Source: Oryzobacter faecalis (lineage in GTDB: Bacteria > Actinomycetota > Actinomycetes > Actinomycetales > Dermatophilaceae). From it: 64,000 bases of DNA. Position numbers and translations under genes: made by a program. Every line of letters begins with the position of its first letter. Position 1 is the stretch's first letter. Below the pieces are notes generated by a model. That model made no database searches. It saw only the letters and a program-made list of their open reading frames with translations, and was not told the origin of the DNA. Positions 27,016 through 34,771 of this stretch are shown here, one piece after another. The stretch covers positions 62,001 to 126,000 of the forward strand of contig NZ_JBKOFW010000005.1 in NCBI RefSeq assembly GCF_046764005.1. Reading direction: 5' to 3'.

Positions 27016-27262
27016 CCCCGCGCGGAGCTGCGGCCCGAGGGGCTGGTGCGCCGACCGGCCAACCGGACACCGAACCGGCCCGGGTGGGTGCCCGTGCTCC
27101 GAGCAGCCTCGCGGGAACGCTCGGGCACCCGGTCGTCCAGTTCGTCGGCTCGCCGTGCGGTCCGGCTGCATCGCTCAGGTCTTGACGGTCACGCGCGGCG
27201 CACGGGCGGGGTCGGGGCCGCACGGGGGCGAAACCCGGAGGCGCCCGTCGGAGGGGCTGCCT

Positions 27263-28246
27263 ATGCTCGGCCCGGTGAGTGTCGAGGTGCGCGAGCTGGT
27301 CAAGCACTTCCGGGTCCATCGCCGCGAGCCGGGGCTGCGGGCGAGCCTGCGCAGCGTCCTCCACCGCGAGTACACCGACGTCCGGGCCGTGGACGGCGTC
27401 GGGTTCGAGATCGCCGCGGGCGAGGTCGTCGGCTTCCTCGGGCCCAACGGCGCCGGGAAGACGACCACCCTCAAGTGCCTCTCGGGGCTGCTCCACCCCA
27501 CCTCCGGTCACGTCCGTGTCCTCGGCCACGAGCCGCACCGCCGCGAGGGCGCCTTCCTGTCGCGCATCGCCCTCGTCATGGGCCAGCGCAGCTCCCTGTT
27601 CTGGGACCTCCCGGCCCTCGACGCGTTCGAGGTGCACCGCACGATCTACCGGGTCCCGGCGTCCCGGTACCGCGCGACGCTCGACGAGCTCGTCGACCTC
27701 CTCGAGCTCGAGCCGCTCCTCGGCAAGCAGGTCCGCGTCCTCAGCCTCGGGGAGCGGATGCGCTGTGAGCTCGCGGCCGCCCTGCTCCACGACCCCGACG
27801 TGCTGTTCCTCGACGAGCCCACGCTCGGCCTGGACGTCGGCGGGCAGGCGGTCCTCCGGTCCTTCCTCAAGGAGCACAACCGGCGCCGCGGCTCCACGAT
27901 CCTCCTCACGAGCCACTACATGGGCGACGTCACCGCGCTCGCGAGCCGCGTCCTCGTCATCGACCACGGCCGGCTGCGGTTCGACGGCGACCTCGCGGCC
28001 CTCGTCGAGCAGCACGCGCCGCACCGCCGGGTCCGGGTCTCCTTCCGCGAGCCGGTGCCGGCCCAGGCCCTCGCCGCCCTCGGCAGGGTCGTGGAGTCCG
28101 AGGGTGTCGTCGCCACGCTCGAGGTGGCCCGCACCCGCACGGCCGAGGTCACGGCCCGCCTGCTCGCCGAGCACCCCGTCGACGACGTCTCGATCGACGA
28201 CCCGCCCGTCGAGGACGTCATCCGGACGGTGTTCGCGCGTGGCTGA
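27263..28246 (+). CDS. ABC-2 type exporter ATPase
   Basis: 327 residues from ATG 27263, preceded by GGAGGGG at 6-base spacing. Walker A is FLGPNGAGKTTTLK, the signature LSLGERMRCELAAALL and Walker B DVLFLDEPTLGLD. The C-terminal ~90 residues are the extension usual in ABC-2 ATPases. It shares an operon with two permease genes through 8-bp and 4-bp overlaps. Substrate unknown; related three-gene sets are annotated as drug or lipid exporters. A 247-bp gap upstream shows no other feature. Confidence 0.9.
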   Translation: MLGPVSVEVRELVKHFRVHRREPGLRASLRSVLHREYTDVRAVDGVGFEIAAGEVVGFLGPNGAGKTTTLKCLSGLLHPTSGHVRVLGHEPHRREGAFLSRIALVMGQRSSLFWDLPALDAFEVHRTIYRVPASRYRATLDELVDLLELEPLLGKQVRVLSLGERMRCELAAALLHDPDVLFLDEPTLGLDVGGQAVLRSFLKEHNRRRGSTILLTSHYMGDVTALASRVLVIDHGRLRFDGDLAALVEQHAPHRRVRVSFREPVPAQALAALGRVVESEGVVATLEVARTRTAEVTARLLAEHPVDDVSIDDPPVEDVIRTVFARG

Positions 28247-29045
28247 GGTCGCGTTCCTGCGCACCGGCGCCGGCCTGCTGCGGGCGTCGCTGCAGGTGGC
28301 CGTGACCTACCGGGGCCGGATGGTCCTGTGGGCGGTCACGGGGTTCTTCCCCCTGCTCCTCATGGCGGTGTGGCTCACCGTCGTCGCCGAGTCGGGCCCG
28401 CCGGCGGGGTGGACCACCGGCGACTTCCTCGCCTACTACGCCGCCGCCGCGCTCGTGTCGCACGCGTCGGGCCAGCACGTCGTCTGGGACTGGGACCACG
28501 ACCTGCGCACCGGTGAGCTGTCGACGAAGCTGCTCCGGCCGGTCCACCCGTTCTGGCAGTTCGCCGCCGGCGACCTGGGCCACCGGCTCGTCCTCGCCAC
28601 CTTCCTCGTGCCGGTGCTCGTCGTCGCCGCCCTCGCCCTGCCCGGCCTCGACTACGAGCTGGGCCCCCTCGACCTCCTGCTCGCGGTCCTCGCCATGGTG
28701 ATCGCCTGGGTGCTCAGCCTCGTCATGGCGTCGGTCGTCGCGATCCTCGGCTTCTGGAGCACGCAGACGACGAACGTGTGGATGCTCGTGTGGGGCCTCG
28801 GGTCGTTCGCGTCGGGGTGGGTCGCGCCGCTCGAGCTGATGCCGCGGTGGCTGCACGACCTCGGCCTCGTCCTCCCGTTCCGCTCGACGATCGGCTTCCC
28901 CGCCGAGCTCGTCGCCGGCCGCCTCGACGGCGCGGAGACCGCCCTCGGGTTCGGGGTCGGCCTGGCCTGGACGGTGGTGCTCGCCGCCGCCCTCGTCCTC
29001 GGCTGGCGACGCGGCATCCGGCGCTACCAGGCGGTGGCCGGATGA
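28239..29045 (+). CDS. ABC-2 type permease (subunit 1)
   Basis: 268 residues from GTG 28239, overlapping the ATPase gene by 8 bp. Six hydrophobic spans are likely, beginning MVLWAVTGFFPLLLMAVWLTV. Conserved-looking cytoplasmic segment DLRTGELSTKLLRPVHPF parallels RRGTLDHVLSQPVDAQ in the partner permease, suggesting a shared coupling helix. This is the DUF990-like type of ABC-2 permease. It should heterodimerise with the next product. Confidence 0.82.
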   Translation: MAEVAFLRTGAGLLRASLQVAVTYRGRMVLWAVTGFFPLLLMAVWLTVVAESGPPAGWTTGDFLAYYAAAALVSHASGQHVVWDWDHDLRTGELSTKLLRPVHPFWQFAAGDLGHRLVLATFLVPVLVVAALALPGLDYELGPLDLLLAVLAMVIAWVLSLVMASVVAILGFWSTQTTNVWMLVWGLGSFASGWVAPLELMPRWLHDLGLVLPFRSTIGFPAELVAGRLDGAETALGFGVGLAWTVVLAAALVLGWRRGIRRYQAVAG

Positions 29046-29878
29046 GCGCGGCGCCGCGGGTGCGCCACGTGCGCGAGGAGGTCCCCGACGGCTGGCGGCG
29101 CTACGTCCACGTCCTCGCCGTGTGCTGGCGCGCGGCGGTCGCCGAGCAGCTCGAGTACCGCGCCGACCTGCTCGCCAAGACCCTCATGAGCATGTTCTGG
29201 ATGGCGTGGGCGGGGGTCGGCGTCTCGGTGTACTTCCGCTTCACGGGCGACATCGCGGGGTGGTCGTACGGCGAGGTGCTCGTCGTCGTCGGGCTCTTCT
29301 TCGCGGTCAACGGCGTCCGCCAGGCCTTCTTCGAGCCCAACCAGGACCGGATGGGCGAGTACGTGCGCCGCGGCACCCTCGACCACGTCCTCAGCCAGCC
29401 CGTCGACGCGCAGCTGCTCGTCACCCTGCGGCACATCGGCATGCACAACCTCGTCGACCCGGTCCTCGGCCTGGTGCTCGCCGGCGTCGGGCTCGGCCTG
29501 CTCGGCCGGGTCCCGTCGGTCGGCGACCTCGCCTCGTTCGTCCTGCTGTTCGCGGCGGCCGTCGCGCTGCTGTACGCCCTCGTCCTCGCCCTCATGGCCC
29601 TCGGCGTGCTGCTCGTTGGCGCCGAGGACCTCGGCCAGGTCTCCTTCTCCCTCGTCGAGCTCTCGCGGTTCCCGGTGCAGGCCTATCGACAGCCGCTCAC
29701 GACCCTCCTCGTCGTCGTGCCCGTCGCGCTCCTGACGACGGTCCCCGCCGAGGCGCTCCTCGGGCGGCTGGGGTGGTGGTGGCTGCTCGTGTCCCCGGCG
29801 GTCGCGGTGGCTGCGGTCGCCGCGGCGAGCCTGGGCTGGCGGGCGGCCCTGCGCCGGTACAGCGGGGCGAGCGCCTGA
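29042..29878 (+). CDS. ABC-2 type permease (subunit 2)
   Basis: 278 residues from ATG 29042, overlapping the previous stop as ATGA. A ~35-residue cytoplasmic leader precedes six likely spans. RRGTLDHVLSQPVDAQLLV is the coupling-helix-like block seen in both permeases. Two non-identical permeases and one ATPase make a complete exporter. No downstream terminator hairpin was found before the DUF2252 gene 38 bases later. Confidence 0.82.
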   Translation: MSAAPRVRHVREEVPDGWRRYVHVLAVCWRAAVAEQLEYRADLLAKTLMSMFWMAWAGVGVSVYFRFTGDIAGWSYGEVLVVVGLFFAVNGVRQAFFEPNQDRMGEYVRRGTLDHVLSQPVDAQLLVTLRHIGMHNLVDPVLGLVLAGVGLGLLGRVPSVGDLASFVLLFAAAVALLYALVLALMALGVLLVGAEDLGQVSFSLVELSRFPVQAYRQPLTTLLVVVPVALLTTVPAEALLGRLGWWWLLVSPAVAVAAVAAASLGWRAALRRYSGASA

Positions 29879-29916
29879 GCAGGGCCGGCTCGCAGGATGC
29901 TGTGCGACAGTGCGGC

Positions 29917-31266
29917 ATGACCGACCGTGACCAGGGTGAGCGTGCCGACCTCATCGTCACCACGCTCCTCGAGGCGTTCGAGCCGCTGATGGTCGCCGAC
30001 CCCCACGGCTTCCGGACCAAGTTCCGCAAGATGGCCCGCGACCCGTTCGCGTTCTACCGCGGCACGGCGTGCCTGTTCTACGCCGACGTCGGCGAGGGCG
30101 GCCGCTTCGCCGGGTTCGACGCCGATTGGGTGGACGAGGAGTCCTCGCGGGTGTGGATCCAGGGCGACCTGCACGCCGAGAACTTCGGCACCTACCTCGA
30201 CGCCGACGGACGGCTCGTCTTCGACGTCAACGACTTCGACGAGGCCTACCTCGGACACTGGACCTGGGACCTCGCCCGCTTCGTCGCGAGCCTGGCGCTG
30301 CTCTGCTGGCAGAAGGCCCTGCCCGACGACGTCATCGACGCGCTGGTCGCCGCCTACGTGCGCGCGTACGCCGACCAGGTCGAGCACTACCGCGAGGTCG
30401 CCGACGACACCGGGTGGGCCCTGACCCTGGACACCGCCGAGGGCGCCGTCCTCGACTCCCTCCACCGGGCCAAGCTCGCCACCCGGTTCGCGATGCTCGA
30501 GTCGATGACCGTCGTCGAGGACCACGCCCGCCGGTTCGCGGACGCCCCCGGGGTGCGACGGCTCGACGACGACGAGGCCGGCCGCGTCCGCGACGCGTTC
30601 GAGCGCTACCGGCGCACCCTGCCCGAGCGCAGGCAGGACGTCGTGACCTTCGACGTCCTCGACGCGGTGGGCCGGTCGGGGTTCGGCATCGGGTCGGCGG
30701 GGCTGCCGGCCTACAGCATCCTCATCGAGGGGTTCACCCAGGCGCTCGACAACGACGTGGTCCTGTCGATGAAGCAGGGCAACGTCGCCGCACCGAGCCG
30801 GGTCGTCCGGGACGAGCGCGGCTACGGCTACTTCGACCACCACGGCCACCGGACCGCCATCTCCCAGCGGGCCCTCCAGGCGCATGCCGACCGCTTCCTC
30901 GGCTGGACCTCGCTCCCGGGCGGCGACGGCGGCGACGTGGGGTACGTCGTCAGCGAGGTCTCGCCCTACGAGGCCGACCTGTCCTGGGGCGAGGTCTCCG
31001 AGCCCGACGACCTCGCCGTCCTCGTGCCCCAGCTGGGCCGGGCCACGGCCAAGATCCACTGCGTCGCGGACACCGAGTCCGACCAGGACCTCGTCACGGT
31101 GAGCGTCGAGGAGGCCGTGGGGCGGTGCATCGGCGGCGAGGTCGACGCGCTCGTCGAGGTCCTCACCTCGTTCGCGCACGACTACGCCCACCGGGCCCGC
31201 GAGGACCACCAGCTCTTCGTCGACGCCTTCCGGGGCGGGGCGTTCGAGCACGTCGCCCCCGCCTGA
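29917..31266 (+). CDS. DUF2252 protein (kinase-like fold)
   Basis: 449 residues. MARDPFAFYRGTACLFYADV, WIQGDLHAENFGTY and FDVNDFDEAYLGHWTWDLAR are the hallmark blocks of DUF2252. The GDLHxxNFG and VNDFDE segments resemble the catalytic loop and metal-binding motif of aminoglycoside-phosphotransferase-like kinases, so a small-molecule phosphotransferase is plausible but unproven. No membrane segment. It sits between the exporter and the D-Asp ligase operon without tight coupling to either. Confidence 0.88.
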   Translation: MTDRDQGERADLIVTTLLEAFEPLMVADPHGFRTKFRKMARDPFAFYRGTACLFYADVGEGGRFAGFDADWVDEESSRVWIQGDLHAENFGTYLDADGRLVFDVNDFDEAYLGHWTWDLARFVASLALLCWQKALPDDVIDALVAAYVRAYADQVEHYREVADDTGWALTLDTAEGAVLDSLHRAKLATRFAMLESMTVVEDHARRFADAPGVRRLDDDEAGRVRDAFERYRRTLPERRQDVVTFDVLDAVGRSGFGIGSAGLPAYSILIEGFTQALDNDVVLSMKQGNVAAPSRVVRDERGYGYFDHHGHRTAISQRALQAHADRFLGWTSLPGGDGGDVGYVVSEVSPYEADLSWGEVSEPDDLAVLVPQLGRATAKIHCVADTESDQDLVTVSVEEAVGRCIGGEVDALVEVLTSFAHDYAHRAREDHQLFVDAFRGGAFEHVAPA

Positions 31267-31360
31267 CGCCGCGGATTGGGGGTGGCCACCTGCCCTGTGG
31301 GACCCTTGAGGCCGCCCTGCGCACCCGCCTGCGCACGACCCCGACCCCGGAGGACCCCGC

Positions 31361-32596
31361 GTGCCCGCCGCCCCGGCCACCGACTTCCGCCCCGTCATCC
31401 TCGGTGGTGACATCACCGCCTACAGCCTCGTGCGCACCTTCCACGAGGGCCACGGCGTGCGCCCCCTCGTCGTCAACATGACCGACGGCGGCCCCATCGG
31501 GATGAGCACCGTCTGCGACCACGTCTACGTCCCCGACCTCGAGAGCGAGGCGGTGTTCGTCGGCGCTCTCGAGCAGGTCGGCCGCGAGCACTCCGCCGCC
31601 GGCGTCCCGCTGCTCCTCGTCGCCGCCGGCGACTGGTACGTGCGGATGATCATCGAGAACAAGGACCACCTCTCGCAGTGGTTCACGATCCCCTACATCG
31701 ACCTCCCGCTCCTCGACGACATCGTCCGCAAGGACCGCTTCCACGCCCACCTCGCCGACGTCGACGTCCCGCACCCGGCCACCGTCGTCGTCGACATGTC
31801 GCAGGACCTCGGCGAGGAGGACGACCTGCCGTTCGGGTTCCCCGTCGTCATGAAGCCCGCCGACAGCGCGCTGCACCACTACGCGAAGTACCCGGGCAAG
31901 AAGAAGGTCTTCATCCACGACAGCCGCGAGGACCTCGACAGGGCCCTCGCCGCCGTCCGCGCCTCGAACTACGACGGCAACTTCCTCCTCCAGGAGTTCG
32001 TCCCCGGCGACGACACGAACATGCGGGTCCTCACCTGCTACTCCGACCGCGACGGCAAGGTCCGCTTCGGCTCGGTCGGGCACGTCCTCCTCGAGGAGCA
32101 CCACCCGATGGCCATCGGCAACCCGTGCGTCATCATCACGACCGAGATCGACGAGGTCGTCGAGCAGGCCCAGCGATTCCTCGAGAAGATCGGCTACGTC
32201 GGGTTCTCGAACTTCGACCTCAAGTACGACCGCCGCGACGGCACGTACAAGTTCTTCGAGATCAACGTCCGGCTCGGGCGCAGCAACTTCTACGTCACCG
32301 CCAACGGCTACAACGTCTCGGACTGGTACGTCCGCGACTGGGTCCGCCACGAGAAGCTGGAGGGCCTCGAGATCGCCCGCGGCGAGCACCTGTTCGCGTT
32401 CGTCCCGAAGGCCGTCATCAAGAAGTACGTCCTCGACCCGGTGCTGCGCGACAAGGCCCTGGCCCTGATGAAGGCCGGCCGGGCGAGCGACCCCAACGTG
32501 TACGCGCCCGACCTCACCCTCAAGCGCCGGGCCTACAACCTGGCCTACCACGTCAACCAGGTGCGCAAGTTCCGCGAGCACTTCGTGGCCCGATGA
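31361..32596 (+). CDS. ATP-grasp D-aspartate ligase (peptidoglycan cross-bridge)
   Basis: 411 residues from GTG 31361 with CGGAGGA upstream. It matches the Enterococcus faecium D-aspartate ligase (Asl) pattern along its length: FRPVILGGDITAY, IPYIDLPLLDD, VMKPADSA, FVPGDDTNMRVLTCY and GFSNFDLKYDRRDGTYKFFE, then INVRLGRSNFY. That enzyme activates D-Asp and joins it to the epsilon-amino group of Lys in the peptidoglycan precursor. The next gene is an aspartate racemase overlapping by 4 bp, the same pairing as in Enterococcus. A D-Asp-containing cross-bridge is therefore inferred. Confidence 0.78.
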   Translation: MPAAPATDFRPVILGGDITAYSLVRTFHEGHGVRPLVVNMTDGGPIGMSTVCDHVYVPDLESEAVFVGALEQVGREHSAAGVPLLLVAAGDWYVRMIIENKDHLSQWFTIPYIDLPLLDDIVRKDRFHAHLADVDVPHPATVVVDMSQDLGEEDDLPFGFPVVMKPADSALHHYAKYPGKKKVFIHDSREDLDRALAAVRASNYDGNFLLQEFVPGDDTNMRVLTCYSDRDGKVRFGSVGHVLLEEHHPMAIGNPCVIITTEIDEVVEQAQRFLEKIGYVGFSNFDLKYDRRDGTYKFFEINVRLGRSNFYVTANGYNVSDWYVRDWVRHEKLEGLEIARGEHLFAFVPKAVIKKYVLDPVLRDKALALMKAGRASDPNVYAPDLTLKRRAYNLAYHVNQVRKFREHFVAR

Positions 32597-33306
32597 GCGG
32601 ACGGGTCGAGCCGGTCGGGGTCGTCGGGGGGCTCGGGCCCGCCGCCACGGTCCACTTCATGCGCCGGATGGTCGAGCTCACCGACGCCGCCCGCGACCAG
32701 GACCACGTCGACCTCCTCGTCTGGCAGCACGGGTCGACCCCCGACCGCACGGCCTTCCTCCGCGGCGAGGGCGAGAGCCCCGAGCCGGCCCTCGTCCGCA
32801 ACGCCACGGAGCTGGAGGCGGCGGGCGCGCGCTTCATCGCGATGCCGTGCAACACCGGGGTCGCCTGGCTCGACGCGGTGCGGGCGGCCGTCGGCGTCGA
32901 GGTGCTGAGCATCGTCGACGAGACGGTCGCCGCGGCCGTCGACGCCCAGCCGGGTCTGCGCCGGCTCGGGCTCCTCGCCACCGACGGAACCCTCCTGGCC
33001 GGCACCTACGCCGGGGTCGCCGAACGGCTCGGCCTCGAGCTCGTCATCCCCGACGAGGACGTCCAGCGCGAGGTCATGTCCGTCATCTACGACGGCGTGA
33101 AGGCCGGGAACCCGGTGTCCCGTGACCGGTTCGACGCCCTCGTCGACCACCTGCGCACCAAGGGAGCCGAGGTCGTCGCGCTCGGCTGCACCGAGCTGTC
33201 GGTGCTCCACGGCGACCTCGGCATCGACGACCCGACGGTCGTCGACTCGGTCGACGCGTTGGCGCGCACGGTCATCGCCCGCGCCGGCGCCCCGCTGCGC
33301 GACTGA
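32593..33306 (+). CDS. Aspartate racemase (Asp/Glu racemase family)
   Basis: 237 residues from ATG 32593 (ATGA overlap with the ligase). N-terminal VGVVGGLGPAATVHFMRRM is typical of aspartate racemases. The two catalytic cysteines lie in AMPCNTG near residue 82 and ALGCTELS near residue 198. Cofactor-independent racemisation would provide D-Asp for the ligase encoded just upstream. The unit ends without a clear terminator, running into the repeat array at 33328. Confidence 0.88.
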   Translation: MSGRVEPVGVVGGLGPAATVHFMRRMVELTDAARDQDHVDLLVWQHGSTPDRTAFLRGEGESPEPALVRNATELEAAGARFIAMPCNTGVAWLDAVRAAVGVEVLSIVDETVAAAVDAQPGLRRLGLLATDGTLLAGTYAGVAERLGLELVIPDEDVQREVMSVIYDGVKAGNPVSRDRFDALVDHLRTKGAEVVALGCTELSVLHGDLGIDDPTVVDSVDALARTVIARAGAPLRD

Positions 33307-33327
33307 CCGCCACGTCGCGCGCCCGAG

Positions 33328-33393
33328 GGTCAGCGCCTGGTCATGGTCCGGTCAGGGCTCGGTCAGGCGATGGTCAAGCCCGGGTCAAGAGGC
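33328..33393 (+). promoter_or_regulatory. Six tandem 11-bp direct repeat units (GGTCA + 6)
   Basis: GGTCA starts at 33328, 33339, 33350, 33361, 33372 and 33383: six copies at exactly 11-bp spacing, with the other six bases of each unit variable. Streptomyces PhoP binds 11-bp direct repeat units with a conserved GTTCA-like half, so this looks like a long PHO-box-type operator for an OmpR-family protein. Which gene it controls is uncertain; the DUF4268 gene starts about 270 bp downstream. Confidence 0.75.
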
Positions 33394-33472
33394 CCGGAAG
33401 CGGCTTTTTCGGCGACGCGGGGCTGACCTGCGGAAACGACGGACTCGTGCTCAGGGGGCGCGCAACGCCTCC

Positions 33473-33484
33473 ACCGTTCGGCCA
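33473..33484 (+). promoter_or_regulatory. Shared 12-mer ACCGTTCGGCCA, copy upstream of DUF4268 gene
   Basis: This exact 12-mer recurs twice, 20 bp apart, in the PBP/whiB divergent promoter region (61850 and 61870). It lies 178 bp upstream of the ATG at 33662. It is a candidate binding site for a common regulator. Confidence 0.4.
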
Positions 33485-33661
33485 GAGGTCCTGCGACGAA
33501 CGGCCGACCCGCCCCTGACGCGCCGGTCGGGGGCCTTCGGGCGGTGTCACAGTCGGGCCACTTCGTCGGAGACCTCTCGCACCGGCCGCCGACCACCGAG
33601 GAGTAGGGCCTCGACACGTCCCTGCTCGGCATGACTCCGCGGCAGGGGAAGGCAGCGCACG

Positions 33662-34771
33662 ATGGACGGCACGCTTCTGACCACGACGACGACACGACCC
33701 GCTGCCGCCGACTCGAACGGCGGCACCGACACCGCACCGACGACCCGCGCCGCCCGCCACGCGGCGACGCCGGCCGGCCCCCGCATCCTCGGACGCCTCC
33801 GGCGCGTCACCGACGTGGACGAGGTCTGGCCCACGATGGCCGAGGACCTCCCGGCATGGCTGTCCCTCAACGTCGACCTCCTCGAGGACGTCGTCGGCGG
33901 CACCCTCACCGTCGTCGGCTCGGACGTCCTCGTCGGCCGGGTCCGCGTCGGCCTGCGTGCCACCGACGCCGAGGGCCGCGCCGTCCTCGTCGTCGCCGAC
34001 TTCGAGGGCTCCGACCTCGAGCGGCTCGGCTCCGCGCTGTCCTGCGCTGCGGCCCTCGACGCCTCGGCGGTGGTCTGGCTCGGCCGGCACCTCCACCCCG
34101 ACGTGCGCCGCGCCCTCGACTGGCTCAACGAGCGCACCGACCACACCGTGCGCTTCTTCGGCGTGGAGGTCGGCCTCGTGCGACTCGGTGACGACGACGC
34201 GTTCGCCCCCGTCCTCGACGTGGCCGTCCGCCCGGACGACGCGGCGATGACGGCCGGCCCCGTCGGGCGCTCGCGCGCGGCCGTCCCGGAGTCCGCGGAG
34301 AACCGCGTCCGCCAGGACCTCTACGCCGAGATCCTCGCGGCCGTCGCCCTGAGCCGCCCGGCCATCGAGGCGCCGGGCCGCAACCACAACAGCAGCTGGA
34401 TCTCGTTCGCGGAGGGCCCGTTCGGCAGCTGGGGCCTGACCCAGGCGAGCGACGGCCGGCTGCGCGTCGAGGCCCGCCTCGACTGCGGCGACCCGGGCCG
34501 CAACACCTCGCTCCTCGAGCTCATGGACGCGACGAGCTCCCAGTGGGCCGTCGCCTCGGGCGTCGACCTCGAGTTCGAGCGGCTGCCCGGTCGCGGCGCC
34601 TGCCGGATCGCGGCTCACCACCCCGCCGTCGACCTGCTCACCGCCTCCGAGGCGGAGCGCATGGGCGTCATCGTGTGGGCGGTCCGCACCGTCGTCGCGA
34701 TGCACGACGCGATGGACGTGACGCTGCGCGGGCGCGCCGCCCTCCTCGCCGACGTCCGCTCGTTCCGCTAG
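33662..34771 (+). CDS. DUF4268 protein with degenerate nuclease-like domain
   Basis: 369 residues. After a low-complexity Thr/Ala leader, residues about 75-190 resemble the PD-(D/E)XK-like domain found before DUF4268: LPAWLSLNVDLLEDVVGG and ALDWLNERTDHTVRFFGVEVG. Family members usually carry an IENQ-type active-site block; here that region reads VVADFEGSDLERLGSA, so catalytic residues appear lost. The C-terminal part (RQDLYAEILAAVALSRP, WISFAEGPFGSWGLT, RVEARLDCGD) is DUF4268. The role is unknown. Its stop and the opposite gene's stop share the palindrome CTAG (34768-34771). Confidence 0.7.
   Translation: MDGTLLTTTTTRPAAADSNGGTDTAPTTRAARHAATPAGPRILGRLRRVTDVDEVWPTMAEDLPAWLSLNVDLLEDVVGGTLTVVGSDVLVGRVRVGLRATDAEGRAVLVVADFEGSDLERLGSALSCAAALDASAVVWLGRHLHPDVRRALDWLNERTDHTVRFFGVEVGLVRLGDDDAFAPVLDVAVRPDDAAMTAGPVGRSRAAVPESAENRVRQDLYAEILAAVALSRPAIEAPGRNHNSSWISFAEGPFGSWGLTQASDGRLRVEARLDCGDPGRNTSLLELMDATSSQWAVASGVDLEFERLPGRGACRIAAHHPAVDLLTASEAERMGVIVWAVRTVVAMHDAMDVTLRGRAALLADVRSFR

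Larger units (their letters stand above)
33307..33661. other. Regulatory intergenic region upstream of the DUF4268 gene
   Basis: 355 bases with no gene. It holds six 11-bp-spaced GGTCA units (33328-33387), a T5 run near 33404, and a copy of the 12-mer ACCGTTCGGCCA at 33473-33484. Related inverted material (ACGAACGGCCGACC) lies just after. A compact -10/-35 pair was not identified. Confidence 0.6.
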
